Below, piece by piece: positions 37,586-47,253 of a stretch of 64,000 nucleotides of DNA (the first letter of the stretch is position 1; every line of letters begins with the position of its first letter). This DNA is from Gilliamella sp. wkB171. Lineage in GTDB: Bacteria > Pseudomonadota > Gammaproteobacteria > Enterobacterales > Orbaceae. The notes under the pieces were generated by a model that saw only the letters and a program-made list of their open reading frames with translations, was not told where the DNA came from and did not search any database. A program made the position numbers and the translations under genes. The stretch lies in the NCBI RefSeq assembly GCF_001693755.1, contig NZ_LYST01000043.1, forward strand, positions 124,001-188,000, read 5' to 3'.

Positions 37586-38968
37586 TTAAATTTGTTCAAA
37601 TACAGCTTGAATTTTGTGTTTATCTTTAATACCCGGCGAAATTTCGACACCAGAATTTAAATCCACCCCAATCACATTTGTAGCTAAAGCATTTTTTATA
37701 TTTTGCGGATTAATGCCGCCGGCTAAAATCACATTAGTTAAATCTTGCCCAGCAAGTAGTGACCAATCAAAGCTTTTACCCGTTCCCCCAGCACCATGAT
37801 CGAATATGTAACGATTGACTAACGGATTATTGTGTTCGGGGATGGTATTGCTGATACTTAATGCTTTCCAAATCTGACAATTTTTAGGTAATTTTTCACG
37901 TAATAATTGGATATATTGGTTATCTTCATCACCATGCAATTGAACAGCATAAAGTGAAAGTTGTTCAGCTATTTGACAAACTTGATCTATCGTTTCATTT
38001 TTAAACACACCTACCCAATTTAGCGGCGCAGCTGAAATGACTCTACGGGCATTTATTGGCGAGATATAACGAGGTGATTTTGGTGCAAATATCAATCCAC
38101 CATATACCGCACCCGCTTGGTAAGCAGCTATCGCATCTTCAGCACGAGTTAAACCACAAACTTTATTTTCACCCAGCATGACTTTACGAATCGCTAAGGT
38201 TAAATTAGGTTCTGACATCAGCGCGCTACCAATTAAAAAACCATTAGCAAACTGACTTAATTCTTTAACCTGATTATGTGTGTAAATCCCCGATTCGCTG
38301 ATAATAATGCGATCATCAGGAATGGTTTTTGATAGATTTTTAACGCGATTTAAATCGACACTCAAATCACGCAAATTACGATTATTAATACCTATCACTT
38401 TAGCACCAAGTGCAATTGCTCGTTCCACTTCGGCTTGTGTGCTTGCCTCGGTTAATATGCCCATATTAAGTTGATGAGCGATATGGCTTAAGTGACGATA
38501 CTCATCATCATTGACGACTGATAGCATTAATAAAATGGCATCGGCTTGATAATAACGCGCTAAGTAAATTTGATATTCATCAATAATAAAGTCTTTGCAA
38601 AGAACAGGCTGAGTTACCTCATTACGTACGATAGGCAAAAACTCAAAACGTCCTTGAAAATATTTTTCGTCGGTCAACACCGAAATAGCCGAAGCATAAT
38701 CTTTATACACTTTGGCAATAGTTGCAGGATCAAAATCATCCCGAATTAACCCTTTTGACGGTGAGGCTTTTTTACATTCTAAAATAAATGCTGTTTTAGT
38801 TTGATTTAATGATTGATAAAAATCACGATCACTAGGCTTCACATCCATTTTAAATGTTTCAAGCGGTTTTGATGCTTGCTGTGAGACTAACCAACTTTGT
38901 TTATCTTCGATAATTTTTTTCAATACGGTTGCCATTTCAACATTTTCCGTTAATGCTGCAATTGCCAT
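37586..38968 (-). CDS. trpC: Indole-3-glycerol-P synthase / PRA isomerase fusion
   Basis: 460-residue bifunctional enzyme (TrpC-TrpF), as in enterobacteria. The N-terminal barrel (about 1-265) has FILECKKASPSKG, LCKDFIIDEYQIY and ISESGIYT of indole-glycerol-phosphate synthase; the C-terminal barrel (about 266-460) has KVCGLT, the isomerase signature VQLHGDE and LAGGINPQNI. The ATG at 38968 lies 6 bases after GGAG. A GTG four codons earlier contains part of that site, so it was not chosen. The conserved part starts at about residue 12, so a short extension relative to E. coli is present. Confidence 0.94.
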   Translation of the reverse strand: MAIAALTENVEMATVLKKIIEDKQSWLVSQQASKPLETFKMDVKPSDRDFYQSLNQTKTAFILECKKASPSKGLIRDDFDPATIAKVYKDYASAISVLTDEKYFQGRFEFLPIVRNEVTQPVLCKDFIIDEYQIYLARYYQADAILLMLSVVNDDEYRHLSHIAHQLNMGILTEASTQAEVERAIALGAKVIGINNRNLRDLSVDLNRVKNLSKTIPDDRIIISESGIYTHNQVKELSQFANGFLIGSALMSEPNLTLAIRKVMLGENKVCGLTRAEDAIAAYQAGAVYGGLIFAPKSPRYISPINARRVISAAPLNWVGVFKNETIDQVCQIAEQLSLYAVQLHGDEDNQYIQLLREKLPKNCQIWKALSISNTIPEHNNPLVNRYIFDHGAGGTGKSFDWSLLAGQDLTNVILAGGINPQNIKNALATNVIGVDLNSGVEISPGIKDKHKIQAVFEQI

Positions 38969-38982
38969 ATCTTTCTCCACTG

Positions 38983-40614
38983 TTATCTTGCCGCTAATTG
39001 CTGTAATAGTTGATAAGCTTTACCACTACGCATCATTTCAATCGCTTGTTTAGCATTTTGTTTTAAGTCGGACTGACCAAACAAACTCATTAACATCGCA
39101 ACGTTAGCGGCAATCGCTGCTTCATGAGCCGGTTTGCCATGTCCTTGTAAAATCGCAATTAACATATCACGATTCATCTCTGGCGTGCCACCTTCAATAT
39201 CTTTTAATGTATATTGCTGTAAGCCAAAATCTTGCGGTGTTAACGTAAAGTAACGAATTTTGCCATTATGCACTTCAGCCACTTGCGTTTCACCATGAAT
39301 CGCAACTTCATCCATTCCTGAACCATGTACCACATAGGCATGGGTATAACCTAACATAGTTAACGTTTCAGCAATCGGTTTGATTAAATCTGGGTGATAT
39401 ACCCCTAATAAAATTCGTTTAGGACGAGACGGATTAATGAGCGGCCCTAGTACATTAAAAATAGTTCGAGTCTTTAACTGCTGACGAACCGGCGCGGCAT
39501 GACGAAAACCTGAATGATATTGCTGAGCAAATAAAAAACATACACCAAGTTCATCTAACGCCTTACGCGAATCTTCAGCCGGCATATTTAACTTAATGCC
39601 TAAAGCAGACAACACGTCTGATGAACCTGATTTACTCGACACCCCACGGTTACCATGTTTAGCCACCTTATAACCTAACGCAGCAGCCACAAAGGCACTG
39701 GCGGTTGAAATATTAATACTGTTGGTACCATCACCGCCTGTTCCGACAATATCGGTAAACGCATAATCTGGAATAGCAAAACTATCGGCATTTTCAAGCA
39801 ACGCTTGCGCGGCTCCTGCGATTTCATCGGGCTTTTCACCGCGAACTTTCATACTAATTATTGCAGTTGCCAATACCGTCGGTTCGATTTTACCTTGAAT
39901 AATTAAGTTGAACAGTATTTTACTTTCTTGTTGGCTTAATACCTGTCCTAAATATAATTTATTGAGAATAGGTTGAACATTATACTCTTGCTTATCAATA
40001 ATGGCTTCTTGTTTTGGTTGCGCTGTTTGTTGTGATGGATTAAGCGCCCACTCAATGGTTTGCTCAAGCAGTTTTACCCCTTGAATAGTTAAAATTGATT
40101 CGGGATGAAACTGAAAACCACACACCCGATCCTCATCATTACGCACCGCCATCACAATATTATTACACAAGGCATTAATGGTTAGAGTTTTAGGAATATT
40201 TTCGCCTTTTAATGAATGATACCGCGCGACCGGTAATGGATTAGGTAAGCCTTTGAACATAGCTTGTTCATCGTGTTCAATAAGTGAAGCTTTGCCATGT
40301 AAAATATCACCCGCCGGTACAATGCTTCCACCATAAGACTCAACAATCGCCTGATGACCAAGGCAGATACCTATAATCGGTAATTTACCTTTTAGGCGTT
40401 TAAGTAATTCTGGCATACAACCTGCTTCACTTGGTGCGCCGGGTCCTGGCGATAACATCAAAATCGGATTTTGCATTTGTGATAGTTTTTCAACTATAAC
40501 ATCAGCCGGGATCGTATTACGGTAAATCGTCACATTATGTTGGCTATTACGTAGTTGATCGACGAGGTTATAAGTAAAAGAATCAATATTATCAATAAAT
40601 AAAATATTAGCCAT
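38983..40614 (-). CDS. trpGD: Anthranilate synthase glutaminase / phosphoribosyltransferase fusion
   Basis: 543-residue fusion as in E. coli TrpD. The N-terminal class I glutaminase (about 1-195) has the nucleophile Cys84 in GICLGHQAI and the FHPES triad end; it supplies ammonia to TrpE. The C-terminal domain (about 215-543) is anthranilate phosphoribosyltransferase with [31 protein letters not shown] and GMDEVAIHG. The start overlaps the trpE stop by one base (TAATG), which couples the two subunits at equal amounts. Confidence 0.95.
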   Translation of the reverse strand: MANILFIDNIDSFTYNLVDQLRNSQHNVTIYRNTIPADVIVEKLSQMQNPILMLSPGPGAPSEAGCMPELLKRLKGKLPIIGICLGHQAIVESYGGSIVPAGDILHGKASLIEHDEQAMFKGLPNPLPVARYHSLKGENIPKTLTINALCNNIVMAVRNDEDRVCGFQFHPESILTIQGVKLLEQTIEWALNPSQQTAQPKQEAIIDKQEYNVQPILNKLYLGQVLSQQESKILFNLIIQGKIEPTVLATAIISMKVRGEKPDEIAGAAQALLENADSFAIPDYAFTDIVGTGGDGTNSINISTASAFVAAALGYKVAKHGNRGVSSKSGSSDVLSALGIKLNMPAEDSRKALDELGVCFLFAQQYHSGFRHAAPVRQQLKTRTIFNVLGPLINPSRPKRILLGVYHPDLIKPIAETLTMLGYTHAYVVHGSGMDEVAIHGETQVAEVHNGKIRYFTLTPQDFGLQQYTLKDIEGGTPEMNRDMLIAILQGHGKPAHEAAIAANVAMLMSLFGQSDLKQNAKQAIEMMRSGKAYQLLQQLAAR

Positions 40615-42176
40615 TAGAATACACCTTCTACATTATGTGCTGCCATAATTGCTCTAACCACAGCGCGCGCTTTATTACGTGATTCGTCGGATTCAAATTG
40701 TGGTTCAGAATCTAAAACCACGCCGCCTCCTGCTTGAACAGTCGCTATGCCGTTTTCAACATAAGCACTACGAATCACAATACACGTATCAAGGTCACCA
40801 TTGGCAGTAAAATACCCTACTGCCCCACCATAGCTACCTCGTTTAACTTTTTCTGATTCGGCAATCAATTGCATTGCACGAATTTTGGGCGCACCGGTTA
40901 ATGTCCCCATATTCATGGTCGCTTGATAAGCATGAAGTGCATCTAAATCTTCACGTAATTGACCAATGACTTTAGACACCAAATGCATCACAAACGAATA
41001 GCGATCAACTTTGAGTAAATCTTTAGTATATCGTGTACCTGGCTGACAAATACGTGCTAAATCATTACGAGCTAAATCCACTAACATTAAATGTTCTGCC
41101 AGTTCTTTCTTGTCGGTACGCATATCTAACTCTAAACGACTATCTAAATCATAATCAATGTCGCCATTAGCGGTTAAGCCTCGAGGACGCGTTCCGGCAA
41201 TAGGATAGATTTCAACTTGATTGGTGGCTTTACTATATTTAAGTGCGCTTTCTGGTGAAGCACCAAATAACACAAAATCCTTATCTTGCATATAAAACAT
41301 ATAAGGGCTTGGATTATTAGTTTTAAGAAGTTGATAGGCAGACAAAGGCTTAGGACAAGGCAGTATAAAACGACGAGATGGCACTGCTTGAAATATTTCG
41401 CCTTGTTGAATCGCATCTTGCATCTTTTTAACTATGGTATTAAAGTCATCATCACTTTTATTACAATCAACAATAATATTGGCAAGGGATTGAGTAGGAA
41501 TTGGCTTTATCGGTTGGTTTAACAAAGTTTGCAGCTCATCAATACGTTTGGCTAAACGTTCCACTTCGTTGGGTTCAGCTGTGAAAGCGGTCGCTTTTAA
41601 TATTGAAACGTGATTTTGATGATTAATTTCTAATAACGTTTCAGCTAAATAAAAACAAAAATCTTGGCAGCGCATATCAGTAGGGAGTTTAGGTAAATTT
41701 TCAAAACCAGCCACCAAATCATAACTAAATAGCCCGCCAACAAAAATCGCATCATGGCTTGCTTGTTTCGAATAATTCACAAGACTAAGTAGCGTTCTTA
41801 ACGCATCAAAAACGGATAGCGATTTTAATCGAGAATCCTCATCTTGCATGGCATCAACTTGAGGAAACACCAATGTCAACTTTGACGTTTCAGCTTCAAC
41901 TTTCACAGTACTTGTTGAAAATGCATCGGCAAGTAAAGGTAACAACGTTTGCCCATTTGAAGTTAAAGCTTCAAATATCACCTGTTGATCGATTGCCGAA
42001 ATGCGTAACGCACTATCCACAATCATCACACTTTTTATGCCTTGCTTGTTATCGATTTCGGCTGATTCAAGCAGCAATGTAGCTGGCTTGTCATGACATA
42101 ATTGATAAAATACCTGAGTCGGATCTTGATAATAACCAATGGTTTTGGTTATCTGCGATAATGTTGGCTTATTCAT
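40614..42176 (-). CDS. trpE: Anthranilate synthase component I
   Basis: 520 residues, equal to E. coli. Converts chorismate to anthranilate using ammonia from TrpG. The LLLES motif at 34-38 is the tryptophan feedback site, so the enzyme should be inhibited by Trp. The chorismate-binding domain shows [39 protein letters not shown] and VQAGGGVV. It is the first structural gene after the attenuator. Confidence 0.96.
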   Translation of the reverse strand: MNKPTLSQITKTIGYYQDPTQVFYQLCHDKPATLLLESAEIDNKQGIKSVMIVDSALRISAIDQQVIFEALTSNGQTLLPLLADAFSTSTVKVEAETSKLTLVFPQVDAMQDEDSRLKSLSVFDALRTLLSLVNYSKQASHDAIFVGGLFSYDLVAGFENLPKLPTDMRCQDFCFYLAETLLEINHQNHVSILKATAFTAEPNEVERLAKRIDELQTLLNQPIKPIPTQSLANIIVDCNKSDDDFNTIVKKMQDAIQQGEIFQAVPSRRFILPCPKPLSAYQLLKTNNPSPYMFYMQDKDFVLFGASPESALKYSKATNQVEIYPIAGTRPRGLTANGDIDYDLDSRLELDMRTDKKELAEHLMLVDLARNDLARICQPGTRYTKDLLKVDRYSFVMHLVSKVIGQLREDLDALHAYQATMNMGTLTGAPKIRAMQLIAESEKVKRGSYGGAVGYFTANGDLDTCIVIRSAYVENGIATVQAGGGVVLDSEPQFESDESRNKARAVVRAIMAAHNVEGVF

Positions 42177-42233
42177 TGTTGACTCTCTATTTTTAAATTT
42201 TTATTTAAACTATGCATTTGATTATGAAAAACT

Positions 42234-42257
42234 AAAAACCCGCGCTAAGCGGGTTTT
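42234..42257 (-). terminator. trp attenuator terminator
   Basis: On the minus strand AAAACCCGC (42257-42249) pairs with GCGGGTTTT (from 42243) with a 5-base loop and a final T run. The segment ACCCGC (42254-42249) can instead pair with GCGGGT at 42291-42286, which is the end of the trpL frame, giving an antiterminator. Confidence 0.88.
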
Positions 42258-42283
42258 ATAAACAAAGACAATGCTTTATCAAA

Positions 42284-42361
42284 TCACCCGCCCAAAGTGA
42301 TACGCCACCAACCAAAATTAGCGAATTTGCAAGCAATCAAATAAAAGTATTGTGATTTCAT
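42284..42361 (-). CDS. trpL: trp operon leader peptide TrpL
   Basis: A 25-codon frame starting ATG AAA TCA CAA and ending GGC GGG TGA. Two adjacent Trp codons lie at 42310-42305 (GGT TGG TGG CGT), as in E. coli TrpL (GWWR). Stalling at these codons leaves the GCGGGT segment (42291-42286) free to form the antiterminator; completion to the stop masks it and allows the terminator. The start lies about 26 bases after the predicted transcript start. No strong Shine-Dalgarno is visible, and the peptide is longer than the 14 residues of E. coli. Confidence 0.88.
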   Translation of the reverse strand: MKSQYFYLIACKFANFGWWRITLGG

Positions 42362-42388
42362 GATTATTATTAATGTAAAATGAATGTT

Positions 42389-42406
42389 GTACTATTAAAC
42401 TAGTTC
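42389..42406 (-). promoter_or_regulatory. TrpR operator
   Basis: GAACTAGTTTAATAGTAC on the minus strand matches 16 of 18 bases of the E. coli trp operator core and keeps the CTAG half-site. It covers the -10 box (TTTAAT, 42399-42394), so TrpR-tryptophan binding would block RNA polymerase. TrpR itself is not in the window. Confidence 0.82.
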
Positions 42407-42422
42407 ATTGATGCAATGTCAA
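42394..42422 (-). promoter_or_regulatory. trp operon promoter
   Basis: Consensus -35 TTGACA (42422-42417), 17-base spacer, -10 TTTAAT (42399-42394) on the minus strand. The layout is the same as in the E. coli trp promoter, with the operator overlapping the -10. Confidence 0.85.
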
Positions 42423-42519
42423 GTGAATATTTTGTGTGCAGAAATAAAATTTATTTTAGTATATCAATAGCAAGTTCAACCAAAGGATGCTATTTGTTAT
42501 AAAGCATCCTTTGTAAAAA

Positions 42520-45048
42520 TTAGCGCAACGGCATTTCGGATTGAATCACTTTAACCAACTTAGATCTTGGTTTTGACGAAATACGAAAGTGGTTAGTAAT
42601 CCATAATTTATGATGTGCTTCACATTGCGGACCTAAATAAATCTTCTCAATATAATCTTCCACCGTTTTGTAATTAATAAATAAACTGCTGGCTTGAACA
42701 TAATCTGTCGGCGCTTGAATTTTTTCATCGGCAATATTTGTGATATAAATCATTCGACATTCATCTTCATCTTCAAATGCAGCATGTTTAATTAAGCACG
42801 AGATAGGCATGACGGCTAAGGTAATTAATTGATCGAGAATAGAAAGATTTTTTACCTTTCCGTTTACCTTTAATTTTTTTATTTTTTGTTTTATTTGATT
42901 TAATATCTTTTTAATTGTTTTAATTTTATGCTCTTCATCTAATTGGGTTAGGTAGTCATTCCATTTTTCTTCAATTTCAGATGCAGAACTTTCTCGGTGC
43001 TCCAGATAAAAAGAAAATTTATTACGTTTGGCAAGACTAATATATTCATTATTTGGATCAAAATACAAACAACGGAACAAAGATAAATCATGAAAGGAGG
43101 GTTGTGTTAACGGTTCGTTCTTCTCATTAGCATCAGTTTTATTATCAATAAAATCTTGTTTTGGTGTTTTAACTGATGTGAATTTATTTAAATGATTAAT
43201 ACCATCAGGATTGATGCTGTGTTCAACATCGTCGCCAAAAAAATTTTGATTAAATACTACACTGACACTGGAGCCGACAATATTGTTTTCATTGCCATAT
43301 AAACGAAATTGATTTAACGAATTGTGATTAAATGAAAAACTGGCTAAAAAGCTTTTAATTTCACTATCCCTATCTGTTTTAATATTAAGCCAACTAGTGA
43401 GTACCTGATTTTCAGTGGGATCATTCATAAAATCAACCACATTTAAACGGAAATCGCTAGGCTCATTTTTTAAAAGACTAAATAACACGCCCGGTCTGGT
43501 ATAATGCGCAACCTGCCGTTCATATTGTTTGTTTTGACTTTTTAACTTTTTATTTAATTTAAATGTAACCAGTAACTGCTTCTGAATATTTTCTGCTAAT
43601 GTTCTGATATCACAAATGTACTGAGTAACTGATTGCTCGCGTTTATTGGCATCGGCAAATAATGTAGAAGCTTCATTATTATTATCAATGACTGATAACA
43701 TGATTTGAGCAATAGTATAAAGCATAAATAAATCATTGGAATAAGATACATTCAGATAATATTCTTCTGCTTTTTTTAAACTACCTTTTGTTTGATTAAA
43801 ATAGATATTATCCCCTAAATAAATATTTGCCATATTTGAAATTTTAAGATCAGAGCTCTTATAACATTGTAAGAAACATTGACTGGCTTTGTTATAAAGC
43901 TGTTTTTCAATTTGATAGATAAGACCTAAATTCCATTGAGCCCTAACATAAACATCGGCATTATCCTGTTTTTTCACCCGTAAATAATGGCGTTCTGCCT
44001 TTTCGATATCCTGTTTTTTAAATTGGTAGATAAGGGCTAAATTCCATTGTGCCCTAGCATAAGCATCGGCATTATCTTCTCTTTGTACCTGTAAATAATG
44101 GTATTCTGCCTGCTCGATATCCTGTTTTTCTTCTTGGTAAATACCCGCTAAATTCAATTGTGCTTTAGCATAAGCATCGGCATTATCCTGCCTTTGTACC
44201 TGTAAATAATGGTGTTCTGCCTGCTCGATATCCTGTTTTTCTTCTTGGTAAATACCCGCTAAATTCAATTGTGCCTTAGCATAAGCATCGGCATTATCCT
44301 GCCTTTGTACCTGTAAATAATAGTGTTCTGCCTGCTCAATATCCTGTTTTTCAACTTGGTAAATAAGTGCTAAATTCCATTGAGCCTCGGCATAAACATC
44401 AGCATTATCCTGCTTTTTCACCTGTAAATAATGGTATTCTGCCTGCTCGATATCCTGTTTTTCTTCTTCGTAAATACCCGCTAAATTAAATTGTGCCTTA
44501 GCATAAGCATCGGCATTACCCTCCCTTTTCACCCGTAAATAATGGCGTTCTGCCTTTTCGATATCCTGTTTTTTAAATTGGTAAATAAGTGCTAAATTAC
44601 ATTGTGCCCTAGCATAAGCATCGGCATTATCCTCCCTTTGTACCTGTAAATAATGGTGTTCTGCCTGCTCGATATCCTGTTTTTCTTCTTCGTAAATAAG
44701 CGCTAAATTGTATTGTGCCTTAGCATAAGCATCGGCATTATCCTGCCTTTGTACCTGTAAATAATGGTGTTCTGCCTGCGCTATGTTATTTTTTTCATCT
44801 TGATAGATCTGGGCTAATTTGAACTGAGCTTCGGCATATAATGTCGAATTACCTAGCTTTTTAACCTTTAATAAATGTTTGATTGCGGCTTCACTATTTT
44901 TTTTATCCAAAAAATAAATTTTGGCTAATTCAAATTGAGCCTCTGAATATGCTTCATCGCCATCGTTTTTGGTGATTTTTTTTAAATCTGCAATTCTCTG
45001 CTCGATCGTTTGTTGTTTAATATTTTGTTCAACTATTTTCTCTTCCAT
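42520..45048 (-). CDS. TPR-repeat protein with DUF2971-like C-terminus
   Basis: 842 residues. After a short N-terminal coil, residues 33 to about 440 are TPR-like helical repeats; eight 37-residue units (71-366) are nearly alike, with the theme AQ-NLA-IY--EKQDIEQAEHHYLQVQ. The C-terminal third has NDPTENQ, FSFNHNSLNQFRLYG, GSSVSVVFN and DEDECRMIYI, which resemble DUF2971 proteins; this call is from pattern memory. There is no signal peptide or membrane segment, so it is probably cytoplasmic. The ATG at 45048 has AGGAATAA upstream; an earlier in-frame start lacks one. Function is unknown; such proteins may act in defence or effector roles, which is speculation. Confidence 0.75.
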   Translation of the reverse strand: MEEKIVEQNIKQQTIEQRIADLKKITKNDGDEAYSEAQFELAKIYFLDKKNSEAAIKHLLKVKKLGNSTLYAEAQFKLAQIYQDEKNNIAQAEHHYLQVQRQDNADAYAKAQYNLALIYEEEKQDIEQAEHHYLQVQREDNADAYARAQCNLALIYQFKKQDIEKAERHYLRVKREGNADAYAKAQFNLAGIYEEEKQDIEQAEYHYLQVKKQDNADVYAEAQWNLALIYQVEKQDIEQAEHYYLQVQRQDNADAYAKAQLNLAGIYQEEKQDIEQAEHHYLQVQRQDNADAYAKAQLNLAGIYQEEKQDIEQAEYHYLQVQREDNADAYARAQWNLALIYQFKKQDIEKAERHYLRVKKQDNADVYVRAQWNLGLIYQIEKQLYNKASQCFLQCYKSSDLKISNMANIYLGDNIYFNQTKGSLKKAEEYYLNVSYSNDLFMLYTIAQIMLSVIDNNNEASTLFADANKREQSVTQYICDIRTLAENIQKQLLVTFKLNKKLKSQNKQYERQVAHYTRPGVLFSLLKNEPSDFRLNVVDFMNDPTENQVLTSWLNIKTDRDSEIKSFLASFSFNHNSLNQFRLYGNENNIVGSSVSVVFNQNFFGDDVEHSINPDGINHLNKFTSVKTPKQDFIDNKTDANEKNEPLTQPSFHDLSLFRCLYFDPNNEYISLAKRNKFSFYLEHRESSASEIEEKWNDYLTQLDEEHKIKTIKKILNQIKQKIKKLKVNGKVKNLSILDQLITLAVMPISCLIKHAAFEDEDECRMIYITNIADEKIQAPTDYVQASSLFINYKTVEDYIEKIYLGPQCEAHHKLWITNHFRISSKPRSKLVKVIQSEMPLR
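43951..44838 (-). repeat. Eight tandem 111-bp coding repeats
   Basis: Eight in-frame units of 111 bases encode residues 71-366 of the TPR protein. Adjacent units are close to identical at the DNA level (two consecutive units around 44060-44280 differ by only a few bases), which indicates recent expansion by unequal recombination or slippage. Unit number is likely to vary among strains. Confidence 0.85.
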
Positions 45049-45368
45049 TATTATTCCTATTCTGTTTTTCTTGTCATATTTAATCGTAGTAAACAATTAA
45101 ACGACAGCCAGTATGTGCTGGGCTGGAATGATTCTTGTTGGTTAAAATTAGCGCATCGTTTAAATTAATATACACAGTTTAGCGTTAAGTTAAAAAATCA
45201 CCAAAAATTTAACAAGGGATAGAGCAAAAATATGACTAAAAATAAATTAGCTTCATAAAATCAATAATAAATAACATAAAGATTATTTATTAATAACTGG
45301 TCAAAAAATCTCATAGCCATTAGAATGCTTATACCGCTTAAATTCATATTACTAAGAGAAATTAATCT

Positions 45369-46277
45369 ATGCCTATATTTTATATTTTTATCGGTATCAT
45401 CGTGTTACTCGCACTAATCACCGTTTTAAAATGCATTACCATTGTTCCGCAAGGTTATCAATACACCATTGAGCGTTTTGGTAAATACACCCACACACTT
45501 GAACCGGGATTGAATATCATTATTCCTTTTATGGATGGGATTGGTCGTAAAATTAATATGATGGAACAAGTGCTTGATATTCCATCACAAGAAGTTATAT
45601 CAAAAGATAATGCCAACGTACAAATTGATGCCGTTTGCTTTATTCAAGTGCAAGACGCAGCTAGAGCAGCTTATCAAGTTAATCAACTTGAACGTGCTGT
45701 GATTAATTTAATGATGACCAATATTCGTACGGTACTCGGCAGCATGGAACTTGATGAAATGCTATCACAACGTGATCATATCAACTCAAAATTACTTAGC
45801 ATTGTTGATGATGCAACAAACCCTTGGGGCATTAAAATCACCCGTATTGAAATTCGAGATGTTCGCCCGCCGGCAGAACTTATTGCCGCGATGAATGCAC
45901 AAATGAAAGCAGAACGTAATAAACGTGCGGAAATTCTGGAAGCTGAAGGTGTTCGTCAGGCAGCAATACTACGTTCAGAAGGTGAAAAACAGTCCGAAAT
46001 ATTAAAGGCCGAAGGTGAACGACAAGCCGCATTTTTACAAGCCGAAGCCCGTGAACGTGCGGCCGAAGCCGAAGCAAAAGCCACACAAATGGTGTCTGAT
46101 GCAATCGCAGCAGGTAATATTAATGCGGTTAATTACTTTGTTGCACAAAAATATACTGAAGCGCTACAACAAATTGGATCGGCAAATAACAGTAAAGTCA
46201 TTATGATGCCTTTAGATGCATCAAGTTTAATGGGCAGTATTGGTGGCATTGCGGAGCTAATTAAAAACTCTAAATGA
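45369..46277 (+). CDS. qmcA: SPFH/stomatin-like membrane protein QmcA
   Basis: 302 residues (305 in E. coli). A single N-terminal membrane anchor (about 3-24), an SPFH/Band 7 domain (about 25-185: [37 protein letters not shown]), then an Ala/Glu-rich coiled coil with repeated EAEG and LKAEGERQ motifs (about 195-245). Paraslipin-type proteins form large membrane oligomers and affect protease access. It is followed by the NfeD gene, the usual partner. Confidence 0.92.
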   Translation: MPIFYIFIGIIVLLALITVLKCITIVPQGYQYTIERFGKYTHTLEPGLNIIIPFMDGIGRKINMMEQVLDIPSQEVISKDNANVQIDAVCFIQVQDAARAAYQVNQLERAVINLMMTNIRTVLGSMELDEMLSQRDHINSKLLSIVDDATNPWGIKITRIEIRDVRPPAELIAAMNAQMKAERNKRAEILEAEGVRQAAILRSEGEKQSEILKAEGERQAAFLQAEARERAAEAEAKATQMVSDAIAAGNINAVNYFVAQKYTEALQQIGSANNSKVIMMPLDASSLMGSIGGIAELIKNSK

Positions 46278-46396
46278 TGTCACAAGGTAGTTTCCGAACT
46301 GGTTGTATATATTTTCCAAGGTACTTTAAAACAAGTTATTTTGGAATTAAATAAATACTTTTGCAATTTCAATTAGGTAATTAGGTAAATTAAACG

Positions 46397-46861
46397 ATGA
46401 CTGATATTTTAACCGTTATTTATAATTCCCCTCATTGGGTATTTTTTATTTTAGGGGGAACATTATTAATTGCAGAATTGCTTGGTACTGGTGGCTACTC
46501 ACTTTGGAGCGGTATCGCTGCAATTGTTGTTGGTCTTATTGCTTGGATTTTGCCTCTGTCTTGGCCTGTTCTATGGATTTTATTTGCTATATTTACCTTG
46601 GTTTCAGCATATTTATGGTGGCTATGGCTTAAAAAGTCTGGGCAAAGCAAACCGAATAGCAACGAAATTAATCAACCACAACAAGATTTAATTGGTATTA
46701 AAACCCTTGTTACCGACGCCATTATCAATGGCTCAGGCCGAGTCAAAATCAAAGACGGCACTTGGCCAGCACAATGTGATATTAATTTACCGGTTGGTCA
46801 TGCTGTTGAAGTTATCGCGGTTAATGGTCTAGTTTTAACGGTACAACCAATAAAAAACTAG
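46397..46861 (+). CDS. ybbJ: NfeD family inner membrane protein
   Basis: 154 residues (about 152 in E. coli YbbJ). Two to three hydrophobic segments cover residues 12-80 (LLIAELLGTGGYSLWSGIAA is characteristic), then a small soluble OB-fold beta domain (about 95-152: GSGRVKIKDGTWPAQ, VEVIAVNGLVLTV). NfeD proteins work with SPFH partners; the 119-base gap from qmcA and shared strand fit this. Confidence 0.9.
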   Translation: MTDILTVIYNSPHWVFFILGGTLLIAELLGTGGYSLWSGIAAIVVGLIAWILPLSWPVLWILFAIFTLVSAYLWWLWLKKSGQSKPNSNEINQPQQDLIGIKTLVTDAIINGSGRVKIKDGTWPAQCDINLPVGHAVEVIAVNGLVLTVQPIKN

Positions 46862-46884
46862 TCACATTTTGCTTTTTACCAGTA

Positions 46885-46911
46885 AAAAACGCGCTTTAGG
46901 CGCGTTTTTTT
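46885..46911. terminator. Bidirectional terminator after ybbJ
   Basis: ACGCGC (46889-46894) and GCGCGT (46900-46905) form a GC-rich stem with a 5-base loop, flanked by As on the left and Ts on the right (46906-46911), so it can act on both strands. It separates ybbJ from the convergent yqfB, whose stop codon begins at its right edge. Confidence 0.85.
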
Positions 46912-47224
46912 AGATTGATAATAGTTGAAAAGCAATAATAACAAACTGTTGTTCGTTAGGGTAAATATCACTAATGATTTTTTTCAGTTCAGTTAAGCTC
47001 ATATTTTCTTGCTTAGCGTGTTCTTCAGTCAATTGATTGAGTGTTACAGGCGTCACATTAGTAATTTTTATACTACAAAAATATGAATCCGTTTCAAAAA
47101 CGCCTACTCGCAACACATCACCAACGTTAAAATGTGATTCACTTTTATCACGAATAGTAATCGTTTTTAAACCTGCCAAAATATCTGATTTAAAACGTTG
47201 GTAAAACGTTATATCATTTTTCAC
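46910..47224 (-). CDS. yqfB: N4-acetylcytidine amidohydrolase (ASCH domain)
   Basis: 104 residues (103 in E. coli YqfB). [42 protein letters not shown] and [10 protein letters not shown] match the ASCH-domain amidohydrolase that converts N4-acetylcytidine to cytidine; the catalytic Lys20, Thr23 and Glu73 are all present. The start is taken as GTG at 47224 because AAAGGA lies 8-9 bases upstream. An ATG three codons earlier (47233) touches the ribosome site. It lies 29 bases after the phosphatase gene and is probably cotranscribed with it, which would place nucleotide salvage functions together. Confidence 0.9.
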   Translation of the reverse strand: MKNDITFYQRFKSDILAGLKTITIRDKSESHFNVGDVLRVGVFETDSYFCSIKITNVTPVTLNQLTEEHAKQENMSLTELKKIISDIYPNEQQFVIIAFQLLSI

Positions 47225-47253
47225 AACGATCATCCTTTTTATTACAAAAAAAG

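Noticed and set aside
43951-44838. Regular repeats that could suggest a CRISPR array
   Set aside because: The period is exactly 111 bases, with no unique spacers, and the units are in frame inside a long coding region that encodes TPR motifs.
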